A stretch of 64,000 nt of DNA from Nitrospira sp. (GCA_011523385.1 WTGX01000001.1:1-64000); one strand, 5' to 3'. Numbered from the stretch's first letter, positions 1-9,174 are shown. Notes: generated by a model from the letters alone, not told the origin. Translations and numbers: made by a program.

Positions 1-258
1 GCCCCGCGGGGGGCGGCGTCGCCGGGGCTGGGGCTGGACCTGATCGCGGGCTGGGGCCTGCGGGCCCTGGCGGGCCGGGCGGTGCTGACGCCGTTTGTGG
101 GGGTGGCGCTGGCCGGCGAGAACGCCCGGACGCTGAATATGGGCGGGCGGCTGCGGACCGGGGCCTTGCAGGTCGAATTGGAAGGCGCCATCGACGACGC
201 GGCCAACAACAAGGACGTGAACTACGGCCTCATGCTTCGTGGCGGGCTGCGTTGGTAA
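1..258 (+). CDS. C-terminal end of an autotransporter-type beta-barrel protein (partial)
   Basis: Open from the first base to a TAA at 256-258, 85 codons, so the gene starts outside the window. The translation alternates hydrophobic and polar residues in short strands (for example AVLTPFVGVALAGE) and ends in YGLMLRGGLRW, an aromatic last residue as in outer-membrane barrels recognised by the BAM complex. This is what the end of an autotransporter translocator domain looks like. The passenger domain, and therefore the function, cannot be seen. The segment is markedly richer in G and C than the next gene. Confidence 0.6.
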   Translation, partial: APRGAASPGLGLDLIAGWGLRALAGRAVLTPFVGVALAGENARTLNMGGRLRTGALQVELEGAIDDAANNKDVNYGLMLRGGLRW

Positions 259-294
259 GCGCGTTGGCGGGTCAAATCCCAATCGAATCGAGCT

Positions 295-2352
295 GTGAAT
301 AAAACAGGAGAAAAACGACCGGAGACCCCGGAGCGCCGCGGCCAATACCGTATCGGCATTGACGTCGGCGGTACGTTCACCGATTTTGTGGTGTATGACC
401 AACGTCGCGTGAAAACATTCAAGGTGCTCTCGACTCCCGCTGATCCTGCAAAGGCGGTGCTGGAAGGGTTGCGGAGACTGTCTCCGGCTCCCGGCTATAT
501 TGTCGTGCACGGATCGACCGTGGCCACGAACGCATTGCTTGAGCGAAAGGGAGCGCGCACGGCGTTCGTCACGACGCAGGGGTTTCGGGACGTGTTGCAG
601 ATCGGCCGGCAAACCCGTCGAAACCTCTACGACTGGTTCAGTGGCGGCGTGCCGGCGCTCGTGCCTCCTGACCGGTGCTTGGACGTTCAGGAACGGGTCG
701 ACTATCTCGGGCGCGTGTTGCGCCCCCTGTCCAAACGATCGATCCCGACTCTTATCGAGACCTTGCGGGAACAACGGGTCGAGGCCGTGGCGCTCTCCCT
801 GCTGTTTTCCTTTGTGAATCCCGAGCATGAACGTCAAATCGGGCAACGTCTCCGGGACGCGGGATTTTTTGTCTCCGCTTCGCATGAACTGATCCCGGAG
901 TTTCGGGAATTTGAACGGGCTTCCACCACGGTGGTGAACGCCTATGTTTCCCCGGTTCTCAACCGATATTTGGACACCCTTGAACAATCGCTCGCCGTCG
1001 GATCCTTCCACGTCATGCAATCGAACGGCGGGAGAATTGACGCGGCTCGGGTGCGGCAGGAGGGCGTCCGTTCAATCCTGTCCGGACCTGCGGGAGGAGT
1101 GAGCGGCGCCGAGTACCTTGCGCGTCTTGCCGGGTTTTCTCGGCTCATCACGTTCGACATGGGGGGCACGTCCACGGACGTGTCCGTGGTCGATGGAGCG
1201 ATTCGCGCGACGTCGGAGGCGGAAATTGCCGGCATGCCCATTCGTGTTCCGGTGCTGGACATTCATACGGTCGGTGCCGGAGGCGGGTCCCTGGCGTGGA
1301 TCGATGCGGGGGGCGCCCTGCGCGTCGGACCGGAGAGTGCCGGGGCCGACCCGGGGCCCGCGTGTTACGCACGAGGCGGACGGACGGCCACGGTCACGGA
1401 CGCCAATGCCTTCCTGGGCCGGTTGCCTGCCTCGGGCCTGTTGGGCGGCGAACTTCCGTTGGATCTGGAGGCGACCCACGAGGCCCTGACTGCGCTTTCA
1501 CGAACGTTGGACCCGGACGCTGCTGGCCCTCGCGCTGATCTGGAGGAGATTGCCTTGGGCATCCTCCAAGTCGTCAATGCCGAGATGGAGCGGGCGATTC
1601 GCGTGATGTCCGTCGAACGCGGTCACGATCCCAGGGATTACGTGCTGCTCTCGTTCGGTGGAGCCGGAGGGGTCCACGCCTGCGAACTGGCGCGATCCCT
1701 CAACGTCGGCCGTGTGTTGATTCCCCTGGCAGCCTCGACGTTATCCGCCCTGGGTATGTTGACGGCGAACGTGTTCCTGGATTACGTCCAAACGGTGATG
1801 TGTCCGGGTGAAACCCCGTGTGAAGAGTTGGAACGCCGGTTTGTTCCCATGGTGGAGCAGGCGCAGGAGGATCTTACGATCCAGAAGGTTCCTGTTCACG
1901 CCCGGCACGTTCATTGTGAATTGGATCTCCGGTATCAGGGCCAATCCTTTGAATTGACCGTGCCGTTTTCCCCTGCCTTTCGAGCGGCCTTTCATGAACA
2001 ACATGTTCGGCGCTACGGGCATAAGGACGAGGCCGCGGGTCTGGAGATCGTCAATCTTCGGGTTCGTGCGATCGGTGACGTCAGTCCCCCGCGGATCGAG
2101 ACACGGGCAACGGGGTCTGCTGATTCCTCCGAAGCCCTGTGTTATGAACGTCGACTCGTGTTTGCCTCCGGGTCCCGATCCGTCCCGTTCTATGATCACC
2201 TTCGATTGCATCCCGGGCATCACGTTTCCGGCCCCGCGGTGATCTTCCAGGAAGATACCACCATTCTGTTGTCGGAAACCGATGACGCCCACGTTGACGC
2301 CTGGCAAAACGTGCTGGTCACCGTTGGAGACGTTCGTGCAGAAAGCCGTTGA
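295..2352 (+). CDS. hyuA: Hydantoinase/oxoprolinase subunit A (HyuA-like)
   Basis: A 685-residue protein with the hydantoinase/oxoprolinase A layout: an N-terminal actin-like ATPase segment with the phosphate-binding motif GIDVGGTFTDF near residue 23, a second nucleotide-binding region (FDMGGTSTDVSVV, around residue 285) and the family's C-terminal domain. The family couples ATP hydrolysis to opening of cyclic amides such as 5-oxoproline or hydantoins; the true substrate cannot be told from sequence. The start is a GTG 37 bp after the previous stop, because the conserved domain begins about 20 residues later and no ATG is available. It overlaps hyuB by 17 bp, so the two are co-translated. Confidence 0.9.
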   Translation: MNKTGEKRPETPERRGQYRIGIDVGGTFTDFVVYDQRRVKTFKVLSTPADPAKAVLEGLRRLSPAPGYIVVHGSTVATNALLERKGARTAFVTTQGFRDVLQIGRQTRRNLYDWFSGGVPALVPPDRCLDVQERVDYLGRVLRPLSKRSIPTLIETLREQRVEAVALSLLFSFVNPEHERQIGQRLRDAGFFVSASHELIPEFREFERASTTVVNAYVSPVLNRYLDTLEQSLAVGSFHVMQSNGGRIDAARVRQEGVRSILSGPAGGVSGAEYLARLAGFSRLITFDMGGTSTDVSVVDGAIRATSEAEIAGMPIRVPVLDIHTVGAGGGSLAWIDAGGALRVGPESAGADPGPACYARGGRTATVTDANAFLGRLPASGLLGGELPLDLEATHEALTALSRTLDPDAAGPRADLEEIALGILQVVNAEMERAIRVMSVERGHDPRDYVLLSFGGAGGVHACELARSLNVGRVLIPLAASTLSALGMLTANVFLDYVQTVMCPGETPCEELERRFVPMVEQAQEDLTIQKVPVHARHVHCELDLRYQGQSFELTVPFSPAFRAAFHEQHVRRYGHKDEAAGLEIVNLRVRAIGDVSPPRIETRATGSADSSEALCYERRLVFASGSRSVPFYDHLRLHPGHHVSGPAVIFQEDTTILLSETDDAHVDAWQNVLVTVGDVRAESR

Positions 2353-3913
2353 ACGGGAAGTCTTTAAACACTTGTACAGTTCGGTGGCCGAGGAAATGGG
2401 CGTGCGCCTGCAACGATCGGCGTTTTCCCCGAACATCAAGGAGCGCCGTGATTTTTCCTGCGCCGTGTTCGACGAAGCGGGACGCCTGGTGGCGCAGGCC
2501 GCTCATATCCCGGTCCATCTCGGGGCCATGCCGCTTTCGCTCGAAGCCTGCCGACGGCACCTGACCTTTGTGCCGGGCGACGTGGCGATCCTCAATGACC
2601 CGTTTCACGGCGGAACGCACCTGCCGGACATCACGGTCGTCTCGCCGGTCTTCGTCGAGAACGACAGGCTCCTGGGATTCGTGGCCAACCGCGCGCATCA
2701 TGCCGACGTCGGGGGGATGTCGCCTGGCTCCATGCCGTTGTCCCGGGAATTGTATCAGGAAGGGGTGATTATCCCTCCCGTGAAACTCGTGGAAGGCGGC
2801 GAGGTGAACCAGGCCCTGTGGGATTTCTTCCTGGCGAACGTGCGGACCCCACGGGAACGCGCCGGTGATTTGCAGGCGCAACTGGCGGCCAACCGGATCG
2901 GGGGGCAACGGCTTCAAGAATTGGCGTCCCGCTACGGAGTGGAGCGCGTTCGGGACAACATGACCGACTTGTTGGCCTATAGTGAGCAACTGACCCGGCA
3001 CGGCATCCGGCAGTTGCCTGACGGCACCTACAGGTACGAGGACGTGCTCGATGACGACGGCCTCGACGACAAACCGATCCTGATTGCCGTGGCCGTGACC
3101 ATTGCCGGAGACGAGGCGGTGGTCGATTTCGAGGGAAGTGCACCGCAGTGCGAAGGCAGCGTCAACGCGGTGTATGCGATTACGGCGTCGGCCACCGCGT
3201 ACGTGTTTCGCTGTTTGCTGGGGCTGGATATTCCCGGCAACAGCGGGTGCATGGCGCCCATCCGCGTCCTGGCGCCCGAAGGATCGGTGGTCAATGCCCG
3301 GTTTCCCGCGGCGGTGGCCGCGGGCAACGTCGAGACGTCCCAGCGGATCGTGGACGTCCTGTTGGGGGCATTGGCGCAGGCCTGCCCCGACCGGGTCCCG
3401 GCCGCGAGCCAGGGCACCATGAACAACGTGACAATCGGGGGGTGGGATACCGAAAAGCAGCGGCCGTTTGCGTACTATGAAACGTTGGGCGGGGGCATGG
3501 GCGCCGGGGCCGCCTGTCCGGGAGCCAGCGGCATCCATTCCCATATGACGAATACGATGAATACCCCGGTCGAGGCCCTGGAGTATGCGTATCCGTTTCG
3601 GATATCCCGATACGTCATTCGGGAAAGGACGGGCGGTGGGGGCATCCACGCGGGAGGAAACGGCGTCACGCGCGAAATCGAATTCCTGCAGGATGCCGAA
3701 GTGACGATCGTCTCCGATCGACGCAAATCGAGACCGTTCGGGTTGGCCGGTGGAGGGGGCGGGCAATCCGGTCGAAACGTGTTGATTCGCAAGGGCCGGG
3801 AAAAGAGACTCCCCGGGAAGACGACGTTGTCCGTGATCAAGGGGGATCGGTTGAGGATTGAAACTCCGGGCGGAGGCGGCTATGGTGTGTCGAAGGGGAA
3901 AAAAGCGAGATGA
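2336..3913 (+). CDS. hyuB: Hydantoinase/oxoprolinase subunit B (HyuB-like)
   Basis: A 525-residue partner of hyuA that forms the second half of the ATP-dependent cyclic amide hydrolase. It carries family hallmarks: AEEMGVRLQRSAFSPNIKER near the N-terminus, then DFSCAVFDEAGRLVAQAAHI, a NDPFHGGTHLPD segment with likely metal ligands, and a glycine-rich end (ETPGGGGYG). I chose the GTG at 2336 because GGAG lies 6 bp upstream and the protein then starts where homologues do; an upstream ATG at 2282 would add 18 residues read from the end of hyuA. Probably cytoplasmic and complexed with HyuA. Confidence 0.9.
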   Translation: MQKAVEREVFKHLYSSVAEEMGVRLQRSAFSPNIKERRDFSCAVFDEAGRLVAQAAHIPVHLGAMPLSLEACRRHLTFVPGDVAILNDPFHGGTHLPDITVVSPVFVENDRLLGFVANRAHHADVGGMSPGSMPLSRELYQEGVIIPPVKLVEGGEVNQALWDFFLANVRTPRERAGDLQAQLAANRIGGQRLQELASRYGVERVRDNMTDLLAYSEQLTRHGIRQLPDGTYRYEDVLDDDGLDDKPILIAVAVTIAGDEAVVDFEGSAPQCEGSVNAVYAITASATAYVFRCLLGLDIPGNSGCMAPIRVLAPEGSVVNARFPAAVAAGNVETSQRIVDVLLGALAQACPDRVPAASQGTMNNVTIGGWDTEKQRPFAYYETLGGGMGAGAACPGASGIHSHMTNTMNTPVEALEYAYPFRISRYVIRERTGGGGIHAGGNGVTREIEFLQDAEVTIVSDRRKSRPFGLAGGGGGQSGRNVLIRKGREKRLPGKTTLSVIKGDRLRIETPGGGGYGVSKGKKAR

Positions 3914-3931
3914 GGCATGTCTTTCTGTATT

Positions 3932-4012
3932 TGTAGGGGCCGCATCCCGGGTTAGAGCCCAGGACATGCCTTATGCGGCCCGAAGAAAGCGTCATAAGAT
4001 GACGCAGCTACA
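3932..4012. repeat. Small palindromic intergenic repeat (TGTAG type)
   Basis: An 81-bp intergenic sequence that begins TGTAGGGGCCGCAT and ends ATGACGCAGCTACA, so its ends are imperfect inverted repeats. It shares the core GACATGCCTTAT and the end CATAAGATG(C/A)CGCAGCTACA with another copy at 24605-24700. Two diverged copies with matched ends and no coding capacity fit a REP/MITE-like element. Confidence 0.55.
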
Positions 4013-4082
4013 AAAGAAGGTAATGCTGTGGTCAGTCCTTATCCTGTCAACGAATGAGTAAAGACATACGGGAGTCCCGAAT

Positions 4083-4352
4083 ATGAAAGTCACCGATCCT
4101 GAACGATTGGAAATGTTGTATGAACGTTTTTGCGACGTGTGTCTCGTGGAAAAAGAAGTGTGGACGGAGATTTTCATGCCCCGGCAGGTTGAAAAGGGAG
4201 TGATCCTGACGAACGTGCAGGAGAAATACGACGTGGTCATCGACGACCCCGCGATTGAAGACACGCTCGAGGCTAACATCCCCCTCGGCAAATCCTCGTT
4301 ACGCGCGGCCATTCAGGAATACAAGGATCATATCAGTTTTCACAAAACCTAG
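4083..4352 (+). CDS. Small hypothetical protein (89 aa)
   Basis: An 89-residue acidic soluble protein with no signal peptide or membrane segment. It starts at an ATG 10 bp after a GGGAG. The N-terminal half is helical with two cysteines in a CDVC motif (near residue 17). The C-terminal part, with IDDPAIEDTLEANIPLGKSSLRAAIQEYKDH, looks like a helix-rich fold. I do not recognise the family. It stands alone between the Hyu pair and the left inverted repeat that flanks the TonB receptor gene. Confidence 0.55.
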   Translation: MKVTDPERLEMLYERFCDVCLVEKEVWTEIFMPRQVEKGVILTNVQEKYDVVIDDPAIEDTLEANIPLGKSSLRAAIQEYKDHISFHKT

Positions 4353-4363
4353 GCCGGGCAGGT

Positions 4364-4469
4364 CGGGACGGCACCCTTCGGCTTCGCTTCCTTCGACTTC
4401 GCCCGTTCGCTTCGCTCAGGGCAAGCTCAGGACAGGCAGGGCAGGCTCAGGCCGTCCCCTGCAATGACC
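4364..4469. repeat. Left copy of a 106-bp inverted repeat flanking the TonB receptor gene
   Basis: The 106 bases from CGGGACGGCACCC to GCAATGACC match the reverse complement of 6504-6609 with a single mismatch (CTGCAATG here against CTACAATG). The pair brackets the whole TonB-dependent receptor gene. Shorter relatives of the inner part (CTTCGACTTCGCTCAGG) recur near 13180, 20748, 24721 and 39778, so it belongs to a dispersed family. Confidence 0.9.
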
Positions 4470-4475
4470 GTGTTG

Positions 4476-4503
4476 TAGGGACCAACGATCAGTGGTCTCT
4501 ACT
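4476..4503. terminator. Stem-loop between convergent genes
   Basis: GTAGGGACCA pairs with TGGTCTCTAC (one G-U pair) around the loop ACGATCAG, at the very end of the minus-strand TonB receptor gene. It has no long T-run, so at best it is a weak two-way terminator or another member of the TGTAGGG palindrome family seen at 19837 and 43058. Confidence 0.35.
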
Positions 4504-6463
4504 CCCAATGGCCTTCCACCCCGAAGCGCACCCACGTCCCCGGTGCGCTGAATCCGAGAAAATCCTCATACGCCACGTTGGTCAGGTTGTCCACGGCTCC
4601 GAAGATTTTCCATTTGCCATTCAGGGTATAGGTGGCGGCGAGGTCGATTCGATAATACCCCGGCAGCCTGGTTTGCGTCGTGGGAATTTGCAGATCGAAG
4701 CGTCGGCCAACAGCCTGGAGTTGGCCGCGCAGGGTCAACGCGGGCGTGGGCCGGACCCGGACCGCGAGACCACCCGATGCCTTGGGCCGATTCCGGAGTG
4801 GAGCTTTCGTCCCTGCGATGCGAGCATTCAGAAAGGTCATCCAACCTTGGAAAGACACGGTCGGCAATGGAGTGGCGGCCACGTTCAATTCGATCCCCTG
4901 CGTCCTGACCTTGTTCAGGTTGACGAGGCGGAAGGTCCTTTGTTCGGCAAGAACGGGGTCCAGATCGATTTGGTTGGAAAAGGTGTTGTGGAACCAGGTC
5001 AACTGGATTTCACTGCCCCAGACGGGGCTCGATTGGATGATGCCCGCTTCCCACGCCGTGCTGGTTTCGGGGGAGAGGTGAGGATTTCCGATGAGGGGAT
5101 CGCCCAGGGCGTTCAGGCTCGGCAATTTGAAGCCTTTGCCGTACTGCCCCCTGACGGTCGTTCGCGGCAACGGTTGGACGCTGGCGGCGAGACGAGGAGT
5201 CGCCCGGAGCGGAAAATTATCAGGACCGTCCACCCGGAGACCCGCACTGAACCTGACCTGCTCGTTCGGGGTCATGATCGTTTCCAGCACCCCCGCCGGT
5301 GTCGTGCGTGATTGCTCGAAATCCGTGGCGACTTTTGACGGATATCCCAACACGGTCAGGTCCTGGGTTCCGGTTCGCGTTCCGTGCTCGTGGACCAGTT
5401 GAAACCCGCCCGCCACTTTCAAGAATTCGTTCAGGGAAGCCCGAAGCGTCCAATGGAGTCGCATTCTGGTAAAGTCCGTCCGGAAGACCGTCGGGGGGAC
5501 GCGAAACCTTCCGGGTGCGGACAGCACCCCCGGGTTGTCAACGTCCTGTTGCCGGTGGAACAGGTTGCCGGTCAGTTGGTTTTCCCAGTTTGGAGCGAGT
5601 GGGAACGTCAGGTTGACCCCGGAAGCGACTTCGTTCGTGCGTCGCCGCTCCGTCGTGCGGAGAACGGCCAGGCGCGGCCCGCCGCTGCCTTCCGGAAAGG
5701 AACGGGTGTCGGTGGTCGTGTATTGTCCCGTCAGTTCGAACTTGACTGAATCCGGGAGCGACCAGTTTACGTGGCCGCCGATCGTTCCGGAAGCGAACCG
5801 GTTTCCCGTGACTTGACCATCGTTCCGCGTGAAGGCGGCTGATCCGGCATACCGGAACCGGTGGGCGGTCCCCGACGTTTGCAGGATTCCGCGAGCATAG
5901 CCCCATTGGCCCCCTTCCGCGCGGGCGATCCGTCGATCCGTCTCTGTCCCTTTTTGCGTAATGACGTTCACCACGCCCGCCATGGCGTCGGACCCATAGA
6001 ACACCGAGGCTGGTCCTTTGACGATTTCGATCCGTTCGATCCGCTCGGGAGTCAGGGACGACAGATCAACCGATCCGCCTCGCTGGTTCGTCGGGTCATT
6101 CAACGGAACGCCGTCCAACAACACCATCGTGAAATTCGGATCACCCCCGCGAATGTACAGTGAACTGAGGCCGCTCCGGCCTCCCATTTCATCGACGAAA
6201 ATCCCGGGGGTTTGTTGCAGGAGAGTCCCGATCCTGTTGGGCTGTTGAGAATCAAAGCTCTTTCGCGTGAACACCTTCGTCCGGAGAGGTGTCTGCGATC
6301 GGCTCGTCGGCAATGCCGTGGCCGTCACCACCACCGGGTCGAGCGTTTCAACGGGCGTGATTTCCGCCGGCCCGGCTGAAGGCGAGAGAGCAAGCGTGAA
6401 GCCCAGGATCGCGGTACCGGTTACAAAAGATTGTCTGGGAAAACCCGGAGGGAATCGCTTCAT
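4499..6463 (-). CDS. TonB-dependent outer-membrane receptor (BtuB/vitamin- or siderophore-type)
   Basis: About 654 residues. After a signal peptide (MKRF start, hydrophobic stretch TAILGFTLALSPSAGPA) comes a TonB-box-like segment (LDPVVVTATA), then a plug domain with IGTLLQQTPGIFVDEMGGR, LYIRGGDPNFTMVLLDGVPL and IEIVKGPASVFYGSDAMAGV, followed by a 22-strand-type barrel ending in LTNVAYEDFLGFSAPGTWVRFG. It would import a scarce ligand such as a cobamide or metal chelate using TonB energy; which one is not decidable here. I chose the ATG at 6463 over a TTG at 6478 and an ATG at 6472. The gene stands alone inside a pair of 106-bp inverted repeats. Confidence 0.9.
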   Translation of the reverse strand: MKRFPPGFPRQSFVTGTAILGFTLALSPSAGPAEITPVETLDPVVVTATALPTSRSQTPLRTKVFTRKSFDSQQPNRIGTLLQQTPGIFVDEMGGRSGLSSLYIRGGDPNFTMVLLDGVPLNDPTNQRGGSVDLSSLTPERIERIEIVKGPASVFYGSDAMAGVVNVITQKGTETDRRIARAEGGQWGYARGILQTSGTAHRFRYAGSAAFTRNDGQVTGNRFASGTIGGHVNWSLPDSVKFELTGQYTTTDTRSFPEGSGGPRLAVLRTTERRRTNEVASGVNLTFPLAPNWENQLTGNLFHRQQDVDNPGVLSAPGRFRVPPTVFRTDFTRMRLHWTLRASLNEFLKVAGGFQLVHEHGTRTGTQDLTVLGYPSKVATDFEQSRTTPAGVLETIMTPNEQVRFSAGLRVDGPDNFPLRATPRLAASVQPLPRTTVRGQYGKGFKLPSLNALGDPLIGNPHLSPETSTAWEAGIIQSSPVWGSEIQLTWFHNTFSNQIDLDPVLAEQRTFRLVNLNKVRTQGIELNVAATPLPTVSFQGWMTFLNARIAGTKAPLRNRPKASGGLAVRVRPTPALTLRGQLQAVGRRFDLQIPTTQTRLPGYYRIDLAATYTLNGKWKIFGAVDNLTNVAYEDFLGFSAPGTWVRFGVEGHWE

Positions 6464-6503
6464 AAGTCCCATGGACAACCACGGGGGGTTGTCCCTGCAT
6501 CAT

Positions 6504-6609
6504 GGTCATTGTAGGGGACGGCCTGAGCCTGCCCTGCCTGTCCTGAGCTTGCCCTGAGCGAAGCGAACGGGCGAAGTCGAAGGAAGCGAAGCCGAAGGGT
6601 GCCGTCCCG
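6504..6609. repeat. Right copy of the 106-bp inverted repeat
   Basis: Reverse-complement partner of 4364-4469 (105 of 106 bases agree). It lies 41 bp upstream of the TonB receptor start, so it may overlap that gene's promoter, and about 125 bp before the POT transporter gene. Confidence 0.9.
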
Positions 6610-6734
6610 TTGATCTTCTCATCAACGGCAGATCTGTGTTATACACCCGTTGTTTTCTTCCGGGACACCCCTTCACATCGAAAAGACCGTCTACCGGGGG
6701 CAGTCATGAACCGCGTGGGAGTCGAGGTTTCATC

Positions 6735-8081
6735 GTGAACAACAGCCGATTCCGTACCGAGCCCGAACGTTCGGACCGGATGCCGTCCTGCATACCGTTC
6801 CTGATCGTGAACGAAGCCGCCGAGCGATTCAGTTTCTACGGCATGCGCACGATCCTGGTCATTTTTATGACCCAATATCTCATGAACGCGGACGGCGCCC
6901 TGGACGTGATGAGCGAACCCGAAGCGCGTTCCTATTATCATCTTTTTACGTCCGCGGTCTATTTCTTCCCGGTCATCGGGGCACTGGTCGCGGACGTCTG
7001 GTTCGGGAAGTATGGAACGATCATGTCGTTGTCGCTGGTGTATTGCCTGGGGCATTTGGCCCTTGCGCTGGATCACACGCGGATCGGGTTGGCCGTGGGG
7101 CTCACGCTGATCGCCGTGGGTTCCGGTGGAATCAAACCCTGTGTCTCCGCCAACCTCGGAGACCAGTTCAGTTCGACCAACAGTCATCTGCTCAGCAAAG
7201 CCTTTTACTGGTTTTATTTCGCGATCAATTTCGGCGCGGGGCTGTCCACGCTCCTGACCCCGTGGCTGCTCAACCATATCGGGCCCCATCTGGCCTTTGG
7301 CGTTCCCGGGCTGTTGATGCTGCTGGCGACGTGGGTGTTCTGGTTGGGCCGGTGGGAATATGCTCATATCCCCGCCAGGGGGAAAGCGTTTCTTCAGGAA
7401 TTGTTGACGCGCGACAGCCTGCTGGCCATGTGGCGGCTCACCCCGATATACCTGTTCGTGGCCGTGTTCTGGGCACTCTATGATCAAACCGGGTCGGCTT
7501 GGGTCCTCCAGGCCAGAAAGATGGATCTCTACTGGATGGGGGTGGAATGGCTCCCTTCGCAAATTCAGTTCGTCAATCCTTTTTTGATCATGCTCCTCAT
7601 CCCGGTGTTTGCCTGCGGCGTCTATCCCGCCGTCGACCGGGTGTTTCCCTTGACGCCCCTGCGGAAGATCAGCATCGGATTTTTTGTGACGGTCATCGCC
7701 TTCGTGATTTCCGCGGTGATCGAGATGCAGATTGATTCGGGACTGCGGCCGAATATCGTCTGGCAAATCGCGGCGTTCGTGGTGATCACCGCGGCGGAGG
7801 TCATGGTCTCGATCACGTGTCTGGAATTCTCCTACACCCAGGCGCCCAGGGCTTTGAAATCGTTCGTCATGGCGCTCTTTCTCCTGTCGGTTTCCCTGGG
7901 GAACGCCTTTACTTCATTGGTGAATTATTTCATTCAGAACGACGACGGCAGCGTGCGGCTGGACGGTCCGGACTATTACTGGTTTTTTACGCTGGTCATG
8001 CTGGTTGTCTCGATCCTCTTTATCGCGGTGGCCAAACGCTACAAAGGCCGAACCTATCTTCAGGGTGGGGACGCCGCGTAA
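6735..8081 (+). CDS. POT/PTR2-family proton-dependent oligopeptide transporter
   Basis: A 448-residue inner-membrane protein with about 12-14 hydrophobic segments. The N-terminal motif NEAAERFSFYGM carries the ExxER(F/S)xYG proton-coupling signature of POT carriers, and IAVGSGGIKPCVSANLGDQF and SKAFYWFYFAINFGAGLS match the two PTR2 signatures. It should take up di-/tripeptides or related compounds with protons. The GTG at 6735 has GAGG 7 bp upstream and gives the usual short N-terminus; a longer reading from 6636 would begin in poorly conserved sequence. Confidence 0.9.
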   Translation: MNNSRFRTEPERSDRMPSCIPFLIVNEAAERFSFYGMRTILVIFMTQYLMNADGALDVMSEPEARSYYHLFTSAVYFFPVIGALVADVWFGKYGTIMSLSLVYCLGHLALALDHTRIGLAVGLTLIAVGSGGIKPCVSANLGDQFSSTNSHLLSKAFYWFYFAINFGAGLSTLLTPWLLNHIGPHLAFGVPGLLMLLATWVFWLGRWEYAHIPARGKAFLQELLTRDSLLAMWRLTPIYLFVAVFWALYDQTGSAWVLQARKMDLYWMGVEWLPSQIQFVNPFLIMLLIPVFACGVYPAVDRVFPLTPLRKISIGFFVTVIAFVISAVIEMQIDSGLRPNIVWQIAAFVVITAAEVMVSITCLEFSYTQAPRALKSFVMALFLLSVSLGNAFTSLVNYFIQNDDGSVRLDGPDYYWFFTLVMLVVSILFIAVAKRYKGRTYLQGGDAA

Positions 8082-8091
8082 ACGTTCCGAC

Positions 8092-8229
8092 GTTCGTAAT
8101 CGGGGATCCAGGGTTTCTTCTTTTGTTTTATCTGTCATCCTCGACATTTTCAATCGAGGATCCAGAGTCTTTGTTTTTTCAATCGCGAGGAGAAAGACAC
8201 TGGATTCCTGCTTTCGCAGGAATGACAGG
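8092..8229. repeat. Dispersed repeat with GGATTCCTGC-type inverted arms
   Basis: This intergenic block contains nested arms such as TCCTCGACATTTTCAATCGAGGA and ATTCCTGCTTTCGCAGGAAT, and the phrases GGGGATCCAGGGT and GGATTCCTG. A related block lies at 11459-11582. They bracket the segment holding the 2OG-oxygenase-like, PLP decarboxylase and secreted protein genes. Confidence 0.6.
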
Positions 8230-8273
8230 AGGAGGAGTCGGGGATGACAGAAGGAGACTGCGGAAACGGGCGT

Positions 8274-9095
8274 TCAGGGTTTGGGCTTCTGGCTGAGATA
8301 CAGGACCTGGTTGACCCGGAAGGCCTGGGTGTACTGGTCGTCCGTGATGTGTTGTGAATGAAAACAGCGTCCGTCGAAAATGATCAGGCGGTTGGGCAGC
8401 ATGCGCATCAGGAAGAGGAGTTCCCAATAGGCGTTGCCGTCGTTGATATAGGCATTGTCCCGGTTGGCGAACAAGGGATTGAAGATCATGCTGTTCTGGA
8501 AATTTTCATAACCCTCCGCACTGCTGAGAAATTCATCGCTGAGTTCCAACCTGTCGGCCAGTTCGCGGATCTCCCGGTCCGGAACGATGGGCACTCGTTC
8601 CAATCCCGTGGGCACGTGACGGTACAGGCCGGTCCCGCCCATGCAGGATTCCGCGGGGTTCAGGTAGACCATGGCGGTCACGTCCTGGTCGATATGGGGT
8701 TGACGCTGCCCCACGTTGAGGCGGTACTGCCGGTTGGTGATGCCTTGAAACACGACCGGCTGGGGGTCGAAAAACGGGTACAGCTTCATGCCCCAGAAGT
8801 CACTGATCGCATCCACGATCGCCCCGGTCCCGACGTTCACCGAAGCCCGCACGCCGGGAAAGTTGCCGACAATCTCGAATCGATCGGTATACGGGAGCTC
8901 CAGGGCCTGTTGGAGGACTTGGTCGGGATACCGGTAGAATCCGTCCACCATGACGACCTTGTGGCGGCCCAAGCCTATCTGTTCGACGGAAACCTGGCAG
9001 TCGGGATTGATCGCGAAGGTTTCAGGAGAAGGTGGCACGAGCGACTCCCTGTCCACGTGACGGGTTTCCGCCATGGTGCGCCATCGGGTCCTCAT
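8274..9095 (-). CDS. Putative 2-oxoglutarate/Fe(II)-dependent oxygenase-like protein (DUF6445-like)
   Basis: A 273-residue soluble protein. The segment QRQPHIDQDVTAMVYLN places an HxD motif in a strand context and FDGRCFHSQHITDD supplies a distal histidine, the facial triad layout of 2OG-Fe(II) dioxygenases. RVNQVLYL near the C-terminus fits the last core strand, with an arginine that could bind 2-oxoglutarate. The overall pattern resembles the uncharacterised DUF6445 family. It is divergent from the PLP decarboxylase across a promoter with a perfect palindrome. Start at the ATG 9095; an ATG at 9074 is also possible. Confidence 0.6.
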   Translation of the reverse strand: MRTRWRTMAETRHVDRESLVPPSPETFAINPDCQVSVEQIGLGRHKVVMVDGFYRYPDQVLQQALELPYTDRFEIVGNFPGVRASVNVGTGAIVDAISDFWGMKLYPFFDPQPVVFQGITNRQYRLNVGQRQPHIDQDVTAMVYLNPAESCMGGTGLYRHVPTGLERVPIVPDREIRELADRLELSDEFLSSAEGYENFQNSMIFNPLFANRDNAYINDGNAYWELLFLMRMLPNRLIIFDGRCFHSQHITDDQYTQAFRVNQVLYLSQKPKP

Positions 9096-9160
9096 GCGTC
9101 AATGGGGTTGTCTCCCGTGCAGTGAAGGCTCCGGGCCCTTCCGTGGTACAATACAATACT

Positions 9161-9174
9161 ACGTCATCTGACGT
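9161..9174. promoter_or_regulatory. Palindromic operator candidate in a divergent promoter
   Basis: ACGTCA-TC-TGACGT is a perfect 6-2-6 inverted repeat, extended to ACT...GGT if a wobble pair is allowed, in the 124 bp between the divergent oxygenase-like and decarboxylase genes. A TACAAT box lies just upstream. It is placed as a site for a dimeric repressor or activator; no regulator gene is adjacent. Confidence 0.45.

Noticed and set aside
2318-3967. Long minus-strand open frame opposite hyuB
   Set aside because: It mirrors a strongly conserved plus-strand gene; the peptide is rich in His, Arg and Pro, a typical shadow in high-GC DNA.
6639-7766. 375-codon minus-strand frame opposite the POT transporter gene
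   Set aside because: Its translation is a low-complexity charged sequence and the plus strand has clear POT motifs.
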